From assembly GCA_947462335.1 (NCBI GenBank), contig OX381705.1, positions 43,352,175 through 43,416,174 on the forward strand: a DNA stretch of 64,000 nucleotides, given 5' to 3'. This DNA comes from Harmothoe impar. Lineage: Eukaryota > Annelida > Polychaeta > Phyllodocida > Polynoidae. Below, in pieces: positions 54,774 to 64,000 of this stretch. The position numbers and the translations under genes are program-made. Position 1 is the stretch's first letter. Every line of letters begins with the position of its first letter. The notes beneath the pieces are model-generated. The model saw nothing but the letters and a program-made list of their open reading frames with translations, did no database searches and was not told the origin of the DNA.

Positions 54774-56004
54774 GGCTGTGTCTCACGACCTTGGGCCAAT
54801 GTTTTTGTCTCTGACCAGGTGCCGTCTCTGACCAGGTGCCATCTCTGGCCAGGAGCCATCTCTGACCGGCTTGGCTTGATAAGGTCAAAATACCAACAGC
54901 AGGAGGCTAATTATAATTATAATTATAATTATATAACAACCGCCATAACGTTTTTACAAATCCTTATATATATATGAGTACAATACCCCAGCTAGCATCC
55001 TGATGTTGGCCCAACGTTGGCTCAACGTAGTCAAGGGTTGGACTGACGTCAGTATGCCAACGTTGGCACAACATAGTTTTGGCCGGGGGCATTCCGTTTG
55101 AGCCAACGTCAGCATGCCAAAGTTGTCCCAACGTTATGACAACTGTCATATGTTGATAGTGTACCAACGTCTGGTGCAGATATTTTGGTGCAACATAGTT
55201 TTTGCCAGAGGTATTCCATTCTAACTTTGTATTATGCTCATATAGAGTATCAATGATCACTATTCTGCTAAAGACAAGAATCAGTTTAGAAACAATCATT
55301 TCTGTCTTTGCATTTCACCTTTATATCAGCTAAAAGGGGCCAGAGGTGATAAACAGCCATCCCACCCTTTCGACCTTTGTACCTACCATTACCTTAAAAA
55401 AGGTGTCCTCATGGCAATGTTACTGCATTTTGTTATGTCACTGGGAAAGTTGGTCATCAAGTATGTTATAGCATATGAATGGAATATCCCTGGCTTTTAA
55501 AACATATATAACACACATGGGGCCCAATTAATGGCCACTTATGATGAGAGATAAAGGATCTGCTGGGCAAAATCTCTTCTGACAACCTCCCATGCCCTCT
55601 AGTGGGGGTTGGACATGCAACGTTGGCCCAACATTAATATGCCAACGTTGATATTTCAACATATTTGGCTGGTGGCATTCCATTTGAGCTGTCAACATGC
55701 CAACGTTGGGCCAATGTTGGGCCAACATTATGCCAGCTGTCATTATGTTGACGTTGTACCAACATCAGGCACAAACATTCGGCCAACATTGCAATGTTGG
55801 TATAGCATAAATTTCCCAACTTTGGTACAACGTTGGCACAACGTTAAATTATTGCCTGCGATGGTGCCAACCATTGCCAACGTTGACCCAACGTAACCAT
55901 GCTAGCTAGGATTCTTTCTAAAACACCTTTTTTCTGACACCTGGTCAGAGAAGGCACCTGGTCAGAGACGGCACCCGGTCAGAAACAAAAACATTGGCCC
56001 AAGG
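54774..56004. mobile_element. Foldback MITE, GGCTGTGTCTCACGACC family, copy C, interrupted
   Basis: The left end GGCTGTGTCTCACGACCTTGG with four 17-bp repeats is intact. The right end shows the inverse repeats to CATTGGCCCAAGGT, then is lost. Its centre matches copy B in reverse (CAGCAGGAGGCTAATTATA ... CATAACGTTTTTACAAATC). A second element (54987-55920) is nested inside. Confidence 0.75.
54987..55920. mobile_element. Nested foldback with CCAACGTTGG repeats
   Basis: The ends CCCAGCTAGCAT and ATGCTAGCTAGG are inverse. Words such as GTTGGCCCAACGTTGG and ATGCCAACGTTG recur about twenty times in both halves. Two ~200-bp blocks with GGCATTCCRTTTGAG are direct repeats. Comparison with copy B at 40763 shows the empty site. 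Confidence 0.7.
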
Positions 56005-56061
56005 TAGTAAAGTGAATGGCATGGGATACACATGGGAAGGAAGTGTATCTGGGAGACACAA

Positions 56062-56169
56062 CCCAGTGGGCACATAATGTTGAATCAACATTGATAAATG
56101 GTTGTCAACATTGATTCAATGTTGATGCAATGTTGATTCAACATTAAACTGAATTTTGTGCCCACTGGG
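56062..56169. mobile_element. Foldback MITE, CCCAGTGGGCACA family, copy 3
   Basis: CCCAGTGGGCACA and TGTGCCCACTGGG ends with GTTGATTCAA interior; the best preserved of the three copies (others at 8285 and 13401). Confidence 0.8.
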
Positions 56170-56866
56170 AAGGGGATGGAAGTATAATCTGGGATACACT
56201 TGGAGACTGAAGTGTATCTGAGATGTATGATAATTATACTGATTAAGAATACACTGCATGATGTATATCTTATATAAGTAGTGGGGTCCTGAATCATATT
56301 TATAAGGTGATCATGTATGCATTGTCTATTGTGTTCATGACGTACAATATGCCCCTTGTCGAGAGTCTACAAGCCTTGGTCCCAAGCATTACGTTTGAAG
56401 TGTTTTATTGACATACCGTATGTAGGAGATAATTTGGCGGTATTAGGAGAGCTCTCTTTATGCTAGATAATGCATCAAATACATTTAAATTGCACTTTAA
56501 TTACACAAATCGCCTAGAAGGTGAACCAATAAACAATTGATCACACATAAAGGGCCTATAATGCCTACGAGATATGGAGAATCAGTGGAGGCATTACCTA
56601 AAGATGGCAGCACCAGTATGTGCACATAGAGCCACTAGTTAGTAATAGTGCTTTTCTGTCAAAGTAAGTATTCCCGCATTACCACTGGGGTCCGGCCTGG
56701 GGTGCCGCCAATTGACCCTTATTCACAGTTAGCTGAGAACCCTATGCTTCTCTTGTGAAATGTGTACACAATCCCTATTACCAAGAGACACACATAGATA
56801 CTTCATCGTATGGTGTGCGATTCAGTTGATACAACAGATGATGCAACTATGGCGGGGGAGACATAC

Positions 56867-57309
56867 CCCGGGGGGTCAACTTGTTTAATTTTTACCGGGA
56901 TGTGTGGTTATGGGTCTGAATACCAGACCCATAAAGGCGTATGCTTATTTCTAGAGAAATGACCCATATTGGCGTAAACCATGCTGAAAATATACCCATA
57001 TGGGCACATTGTATAACAAGCTCCAGACATAACAATGACAAACTTACCAATTCACACTTTCAAACAATCAGGGAAGCCAATTAAAAAGCCAAACTAACCA
57101 ATTAATCCCAAAAATACTGCCTAAACTCAAGGACGACTTCACACAGGCAGTGAACACCTCTCCTTTTTATGCTCTTTAGCTGACCCCTGAAAAAACATAC
57201 CCATATAGGCATACGCCACTTCCCTCCGTAGGGGCTAAAAAAGCACCCATTTCCGGACATTTCATGACCACACCTCCCGGTATGTTTGGGGCAGAGTTGA
57301 CCCCCCGGG
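56867..57309. mobile_element. hAT-type MITE, CCCGGGGGGTCAACT ends
   Basis: The ends CCCGGGGGGTCAACT and inverse are flanked by the 8-bp duplication AGACATAC (56859-56866, 57310-57317). Subterminal ACCGGGATGTGTGGTTATG pairs with CATGACCACACCTCCCGGT. The first nine bases match the hAT MITE at 3510. Confidence 0.85.
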
Positions 57310-57317
57310 AGACATAC

Positions 57318-59080
57318 ATCTGTGCACCCACCTGAGATGTGCTGCCACCTGCACAACATTTTCTTTATTGATCATGTGTGCCTTAATGAATAGCAGTTAG
57401 TAGCTATGCTTGTTGAAATGACCTGTACACACTGCAGTTAGTAGATGGGGCATTTTGCTCTTTGGTAATCGTGGGTAGACATGTCTTTCTAAACGAATTT
57501 CCATGAGGCCTTTTCCATGAGGTACTTTTCTGGCCAAAGTAAAAAATCAAAAAAATCCGACCTACCCTACCTAGATTTTCAGACAATGTAACCTGAAACA
57601 CACCCTTTTTTTTGGCCTGAGTGAAGAAATAGAATGATACTCCTGAGGTATGCTCTGAGACATAATCTGACACATTATACTCGATTATAATCAGAAAGAA
57701 CCACAAACATAATGAACATCCAAACGTGCTTGTTACCGTAGTACTACTAAGTGAAAACGTGGTCGTTTCTGCATAAAGAGACGCCATCTAGTTCAGATGA
57801 CCTGTACACACTGCGCACACCGAGGTGTCACCGTGACATTTACGTGTGTTGTCTACCAGAATAATTATCATTGGCCAGTCCATATTTGAGTGACCCGTTG
57901 TATGGAAATCTGTCTCGAAATATTGCTCACATAGATTTGGTATAACCATGTCGAACGATCCCCGTGCAAAGGTGAAAATTGGCCACTGCGTGCATTTACC
58001 ACAGTGGGGTTGCAGACTTGGACTTAAGAATAGTTCTGGGACCACGTGCCAGGTGGCGGTGGTGTGAAACTGTTCCTTGTGCTGCAGCTCTCTGGGTGTA
58101 GGCAGAAGCCATTTTCCGGGAGTTATTTATTTCTAGATTGAGGGAAGACGCAGAGTTCTTGGAATCCCTCCCTAATATAGTTACTGATTCTAGTGATTAG
58201 CAACCTACTACCTCACTACCTGCCATCATATTTGATACTACAGCAGCATACATTGGTGGTGTGTGTATTTCATGGTTTGGACTGAGATTGAGAATAGATG
58301 TATTTAAGATATATGTGTTGTGATAGTATGGAATTGATAAATGGTTATTTCTGATGTGCAAGAGAGTATACCCACATGTTGTTGAGCATATACATATAGA
58401 CAAAGGTTCACGACTATAGTTCCCTGCTAAAGATGACACTCATTGAGAACTATATATACGAGTGCTCCTTAGTGTTTATTTCCTGTTATTGATAACAATA
58501 TTCGTCATAATTTCAATTAATTGATCTGAAAAAGTGATGAAAAAACACCAATTTTCATTATTTGAAAGGCCCTATAATACGGGAGAGGGTGGGGGAGGGG
58601 GTGAAACAGATTCCACGTGCCGCCACATTTGTCACCACCTCATGTACTGTTGTTAAAAAATGAGCACTCCTTTGGTTAAACTCTACACAGAGATACCCCT
58701 TAGGCCAGGGTGTTATGCCTATATGGCTTACTACATGTGTATATTTTACACGACATAATGGTTGTTCCTTCAGAGAGGTAAAGTAATGTAATTTGTTTGT
58801 GTGTCATGAGAGTATTTCATTACCATATCAGTCCTAATTAGAGCCTATTATGGCAATTAACAACAGTATATGTGCTAATTAGATATGTACAATTACGCCC
58901 GAATCGGTGTAATTGTCTGATCTAAGTGACATGTATACCTGCTAATGACTGGGGCCAAATGTCACTTAGGTCATGTTACTTGGATGAAAAATGGTAACCT
59001 GGATTATCTGATTAGCTGATCACATTCAACAAAGTTGGTCGTTGAAAGGTGCTGGTTGTAGTGGGGTCCTGCAACACTTC
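57318..59080. other. No gene recognised
   Basis: Two open frames on the minus strand (127 and 85 codons, 57404-58045) have no recognisable motif, and part overlaps a repeat related to 46945-47345. A 17-bp direct repeat (GACCTGTACACACTGC) occurs at 57420 and 57799. The rest is AT-rich and featureless. Confidence 0.5.
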
Positions 59081-59084
59081 CTAT

Positions 59085-59612
59085 TAGCCAAACTCCACAG
59101 TACGATTTAGGCAGGAAAAACCCTGCGTTTATGGGAGTTTAGACAATTTTGACAATATGGAAGGGTTGATTGCTCTATTGCAAGGCATTATCGGCTAAGG
59201 GTCTTTGCCTAAGTGTTGCAATTTACATCAAGTCAAATATCTAAATATTTAGATATTTTTTCCTGCAATGCCCTAAAATCTCTGCGGTTTATACAATTGC
59301 AATGTTTTGATTGATAATGCAAGACATTTGAAGCCTTTGACATCGCAATTTAAGCTCCACATGCCTGTGCCAATGGTGGTTTTCCCTATTAATATAAAAA
59401 TGTTTTACACTGCAATTTCTTCTCACCCCACTATTTATAAATTGCAATAGTTGAGTCTAAAACGCAAAGGTTTCCTGCCAACAAATCGTAATAGTGGAGC
59501 TTGTAAAAGGCAAAGGAGTGTTGGGAACCCTTGCTGTTTGACATATTGGTAATAGTCTGGTAACGAAACGCAAGGGTTTCAGGTTCATAAATCGTACTGT
59601 GGAGTTTGGCTA
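59085..59612. mobile_element. TAT-flanked MITE, TAGCCAAACTCCACAG family, copy 1
   Basis: The ends TAGCCAAACTCCACAGTACG and inverse are flanked by TAT (59082-59084, 59613-59615). The interior has CTGCAATGCCCTRAAATCT and AAACGCAAGGGTTTCAGG, shared with copy 2 at 60614. Confidence 0.8.
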
Positions 59613-60613
59613 TATGTACTACCGGTATCTAAAATCTAGATAAAGAGCTGGTCTCCTTGGTTCTACATTGTACTCAGGCTTCCAGATCTGTCCTGTAGAC
59701 GCTGCCTCGGGAGCTCCACCCATGCAGGCTACAGGGGCCAATGGTTGGCAATACAATACCTGTTAGATTTGTAAGACAGCGCCATGGGTGGTGGTATTGT
59801 ATTGCATTGTATATTCGTTTATAAATTTCGTCTGAAGAACAGTGGGCTACAAGCCTGTATTTATATCTCCTACAGAGTGCATGGGGCACTACTTAGAAGT
59901 TTTGCTAGAATGTACCATATATTTATTGGTGCAAGTTATAATAAGTGCAAGGGCTTATGGCCATAAATGAATATGTGGGACCAGTTAGTTGCTTTGTTAT
60001 TGTTATTGGTAGTCGTGAGGATCCAATGTTTATTTAAAGACTTTACCCAGTCCAAACAAGGTCGTAAACGGTAGGGTTCTGGGGTCGGGAAGGCTTATAC
60101 GTTGCACAAAGGCTCTAAAAAGACCCATTGTGCAAAGTGCTTTACAAATCGGATCTTATCATGAAAAGCCTTTTCATCTTTGTGTCAAAGATTAATCTTC
60201 AAAATGTATACTATACGTCAAAGGAACATTACTTTTTTTGTAATCATTTATCATTTTTATGTTATTCATTATTGCACTGGTATAGGTCTGTGCAGTAATT
60301 ACTACGTCTGTTGGCCGCCCGGGGTCGCAGGGGTTGCAGGTCCCGCCCTTCTCACGTCCATGATTCTGGGTAATTCCCTTCCTATTCTTTTATTTCATTC
60401 TCCACACAATAACTTAGAAAATGAAATAAACACCATGAAAGCCAGATTGCGTGATAGATGCCATATTGAGGTGTACATGCAGTGCCGTTTCTTTGTTGTG
60501 GTTATGCTAGTTCCTACTGCATAATTATACGTGTAAGCAGTAGAGCCAGCCAGCTAGCCAGCTAGCCATAGCCTTGCAAGATACTCCGATACTCATAGGC
60601 ATACACTTGATAT

Positions 60614-61047
60614 TAGCCAAACTCCACAGAACGATTTTGGTAGGGAAAACTCTGCAATGCATTATGGCCACAGATCCTTCACCAAGTATTGCAATTTGGT
60701 TAGTGTTCAATATCAAAATATTTAGACATTTTCCCCTGCAATGCCCTGAAATCTATGCGGTTTACAATACTGCAAAAGCATGGTTAATAGGGGAAGGCAC
60801 TGCAGATATCTTTAAGATATTCTGTAGGATATAATCAACCAAAAGTAAACTATGAAGTATCTCCCCCAAACTTCAACCTATAACTATGACAAATATATAG
60901 GAGGGATTTTGGCTATAGTGGAGTTTGGAATATGCAATGGTGTGCTGTGAACCCTTACTGTTTGGAATATCAGCAACAGGGCTACCTTATTTTTGTACCA
61001 AAACGCAAGGGTTTCAGGCTCATAAATCGTACCGTGGAGTTTGGCCA
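60614..61047. mobile_element. TAT-flanked MITE, TAGCCAAACTCCACAG family, copy 2
   Basis: The ends TAGCCAAACTCCACAGAACG and CGTACCGTGGAGTTTGGCCA are flanked by TAT (60611-60613, 61048-61050). Its outer ~130 bp on the left and ~90 bp on the right align with copy 1; the middle is shorter. Confidence 0.8.
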
Positions 61048-61345
61048 TATCAGCCTTTTGAAACCTTTTTTTAAAGTATTGTAACTTTAACATAATAATT
61101 ACAAATTTTGAAATCAAAGTTTCAATATTTGATATGAAAATTCAATGTCAGAGTTCCCAGGGTTCAATAGAAATGTCTATCTTCGATAATGTGATATTCT
61201 AATGACAATTGCTGTTGCTAAGCAGCCAATGATCCTACAGCAACACGTGATTGGCACTGTTGAAATGCCAGTGGTCAATTTAGTTGAGGTAGAAATCATT
61301 GAAATTGAGCTGTATGACTGTGAAACCTATGTTGCTAAGCAAATG

Positions 61346-61589
<244 letters not shown>

Positions 61590-61592
<3 letters not shown>

Positions 61593-63250
61593 AATGTTTA
61601 GATTCGCTATTGCTAAGCAACTGATCACCCTAGCAACAACCCAATAACGCAGATGGATTATTTTGTGGCCATCTTAGATTTCGACTCGGCAGCCATCTTG
61701 GATTTTCACAACATTAAAATCATTCCCAAATTTCTACCTCTAAACACCCACTTAACAAAAAACGTTCATTAACATTTGCAAACGTTTGTAATGGGTTGGT
61801 ACGAGAACTTTTGTTTAAGAACGTTATTTTAACGGTTCTATAGGGGTTTGGAGAAATGGACCCGTTGGTATCCAAAATGTTGTAGAACATTCCTCGATGG
61901 TTCAGATGAAAACGTTAGTGGCCATAGAAAACGTGTGCTCGTGCTAATATCCTGATTCTCCCATAAATAATCATTCTACAGGAACAAAAATAACAGATCA
62001 TACATTCCAGACAAAAGTTGGTCAAGTTTCATTTTCTTTGGAAATTCTTTGTGTTGAATAGATACGCATTTATGGTCAAAGAATTGGCAATGAAGAACTA
62101 GAACGTTGTTAATTAAACCTTTTTACATGGTTCCGGCCGAAGTCCGTTTCTATTGAACACATTATTGAACATTGCTACATGGTTTGAAGAAAAACTCTTG
62201 CATTTCAGGATGTTGCCTATCATAAGTCAAAAGTATCTGGGTTTGCTTTGAACCTTTTCCCAAATCACCTTACATCATTTGGAACCAAATAGTGAAGAGA
62301 AAAGTAGGGGTCCCGCGTTGCCTTGTAGAATATAGATTTTTGAAAAAGAAAAGTACCGTGTAGATCTCTAAAACTAAACCAGAAAATCACGTATTCCATA
62401 CTTTGTAACTGTTTTCCCGAATAAAACATAAACAAGTAATGGTATCCATTTTACATTTCAACCTATGGCCCCGTGCATGGTTTGAGGCACTTGAAAATAA
62501 AAATCAATAATGATAAATAAATGGGAAGGTAGACTAGAGGTGGATCCCAGTATGACCCGCTGCAGCCCTGTCCCAATGGTGTAATGAGATCAGCACAGAA
62601 CTAAACTCCCCAACTGGGGTTGTAAGTTTGCTCCTGGGTCAATCCTCTCAGACTTTTACCTTCTGTTATACACATCTCATGCACAGAAAACCTCTCTGGG
62701 TCTCTGTAGCGATGGAAGACTTGTTAAGTGTGGAATAATATATAATACAAATTGCCGTTTGAAGTGCAGATGTTGTTGTAAGGTGTATGGTTTCAATATC
62801 ATTGTGCGCACCCTTCGTGACACATTCTCAACCCATCTTAAGTCGGTTGCCACGTCTATGAAAAAAAGAAGATTTATGGGGCACTCCGGGTAACATTTAC
62901 AAACCCTACTGCAGTCCTCGATCTAATATACTTCCCTCTGAGGTCAACTAATAAATGATGGAAAGGTGAGAGGATAACTTACCGTTCAAAACGACTGACC
63001 GGGTTACCAGACATTTACCTTACACACCAATTCAAACGAAATCAAGTTTGGATCTAGTTTAGATATTATAATCGACTACATTATGAGGCTTCGATTCTTC
63101 AAAAGTCCCAAGGCTATCCCGCCGTGACTGATTTATGTGTTTTCTGGGGAATGGGTCGGCACAGTAAAAGATTTACTGTATAGCCGACCTATACTACAGC
63201 CAAATCACCCCAACCACTTTATCAGGCCCGGTAAAAAAAACTTGTTTCAA
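61590..63250. other. No gene recognised
   Basis: AT-rich single-copy-looking sequence with no long frame and no convincing exon. GAACGTT-type words recur at 61760-61910, suggesting an old repeat. Confidence 0.5.
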
Positions 63251-63254
63251 GTTT

Positions 63255-63424
63255 AGGCCACTCAAAAAAAAAGTTGTTTCTCATCACCGCACGCTTCATA
63301 AAAATCGTGATTTGGGGAAAACTTTTTTTTAAAATGATTTTTCATGAAAAATCGGTCAAGGAATTCGAATTGGTCATATTTCTCACTGCTGGGTGATGAG
63401 AAACAATTTCTTTTTGAGTGGCCT
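63255..63424. mobile_element. Small foldback with AGGCCACTCAAAAA ends
   Basis: AGGCCACTCAAAAA...TTGTTTCTCATCACC pairs with GGTGATGAGAAACAA...TTTTTGAGTGGCCT. About 35 bp of stem on each side of a ~100-bp loop. No target duplication seen. Confidence 0.65.
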
Positions 63425-63558
63425 CATATTGGGTACGAATATACTTGGTTAATAGCCATTTAAAGTTAGTACATCCGAAAGTTAGTACATTAGAAAGGAC
63501 TGAGATAGGCAGGGATGGGTAGGTGGGTGATGATGAGCTTGGGTGAGTGTGTGTCTGA

Positions 63559-63741
63559 GGGAGGGAGGGAGTGAGGGAGGGAGGGAGGGAGGGAGGGAGG
63601 GACGGAGGGAGGGAGGGAGGGAGGGAGGGAGAGTAGTGTGAATGAGGGAGGGAGGGAGGGAGGGAGGGAGGGAGGGAGGGAGGGAGGGAGGGAGGGAGGG
63701 AGGGAGGGAGGGAGGGAGGGAGGGAGGGAGGGAGGGAGGGA
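63559..63741 (+). repeat. (GGGA)n microsatellite
   Basis: About 40 GGGA units with a short break near 63630. The 138-codon minus-strand frame (PPSLPPSL) is this repeat translated. Confidence 0.97.
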
Positions 63742-63877
63742 GCAGTGATGGAGGAGTGAGTGAGGGAGTGGGGGAGGGGGGGGGGGTTTATGGATACATG
63801 TTACATCAACCTGGTGGGGGCGTGGGGTACCGGGTATATGGTATATTGAGTATTTTACAGTGTGCAGTGGGGAAGGG

Positions 63878-63984
63878 TTATTTTTGAGCAAAATCCACTT
63901 CACCAAAAGTCAATTTTCACCAGAATTTCTCTCACCAAGATTTACTAAAACCCAATTGTAACCTAGCAACCGCGGTGCCCGGTC
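63878..63984. repeat. Partial copy of the TTTTCACCAGAAT minisatellite element
   Basis: TCACCAAAAGTCAATTTTCACCAGAATTTCTCTCACC matches the interior units at 42310-42480, and CCTAGCAACC echoes the end at 3556. This is probably one side of a third family member running off the window. Confidence 0.5.
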
Positions 63985-64000
63985 CCCGCACTCCTAAACC

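Noticed and set aside
57404..58045. 127- and 85-codon minus-strand frames
   Set aside because: No recognised motif, no splice context, and part matches a dispersed repeat seen also at 46945-47345.
63490..63906. 138-codon proline/serine-rich frame on the minus strand
   Set aside because: It is the GGGA repeat read in one frame (PPSLPPSL).

Overview
This is eukaryotic, animal-type DNA. Genes are split by long introns with GT-AG splice sites, the sequence is AT-rich, and most of the window is transposon-derived. The repertoire suggests a marine invertebrate: a Ngaro-like tyrosine-recombinase retroelement, a Ty3-like LTR element, many foldback MITEs, tRNA-related SINE arms, and a tail resembling the GGGACGTTAAAC ending seen in some mollusc repeats. 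A lophotrochozoan such as a mollusc is my guess, at low confidence.

Two host genes can be assembled from exons with matching phases. A complete cytosolic thioredoxin lies on the plus strand (CDS 5957-14578, five exons, 116 aa, WCGPC active site). A small four-helix membrane protein lies on the minus strand (54276 down to 25074, six exons found, C-terminus missing), and its CC-rich N-terminus and 'SLYQE' tail resemble the LAPTM/DUF4728 tetraspan group. The two genes converge.

Layout. 1-5900: upstream of thioredoxin, with tandem foldback units, an hAT-type MITE (8-bp TSD), a TTA-flanked MITE and a SINE. 5957-14578: thioredoxin, with small hairpin elements in intron 1. 14.6-18.9 kb: SINE inverted pair, GAGTCA-rich element and AT microsatellite. 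18954-24662: Ngaro/DIRS-like element on the minus strand, with split direct repeats, gag, RT, RNase H and YR; one repeat carries a MITE. 25.0-54.3 kb: the membrane-protein gene. Its introns hold a 10.9-kb Ty3/gypsy element (27350-38260) carrying a piggyBac-like MITE, several foldbacks, a 3-kb giant inverted repeat, and tandem repeats rich in nuclear-receptor half-sites. 54.3-64 kb: no convincing host gene; nested foldbacks, an hAT MITE, two copies of a TAT-flanked MITE, AT and GGGA microsatellites.

Points that stand out: a possible 33-nt intron that would fuse RNase H and YR in the Ngaro-like element; an extra ~2.5-kb non-env coding region plus a hairpin array in the Ty3 element; TTAA-type MITEs whose hairpin arrays share a design but not a sequence; and MITEs whose interiors are minisatellites. 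Both autonomous retroelements are damaged although the Ty3 LTRs are about 98% identical.
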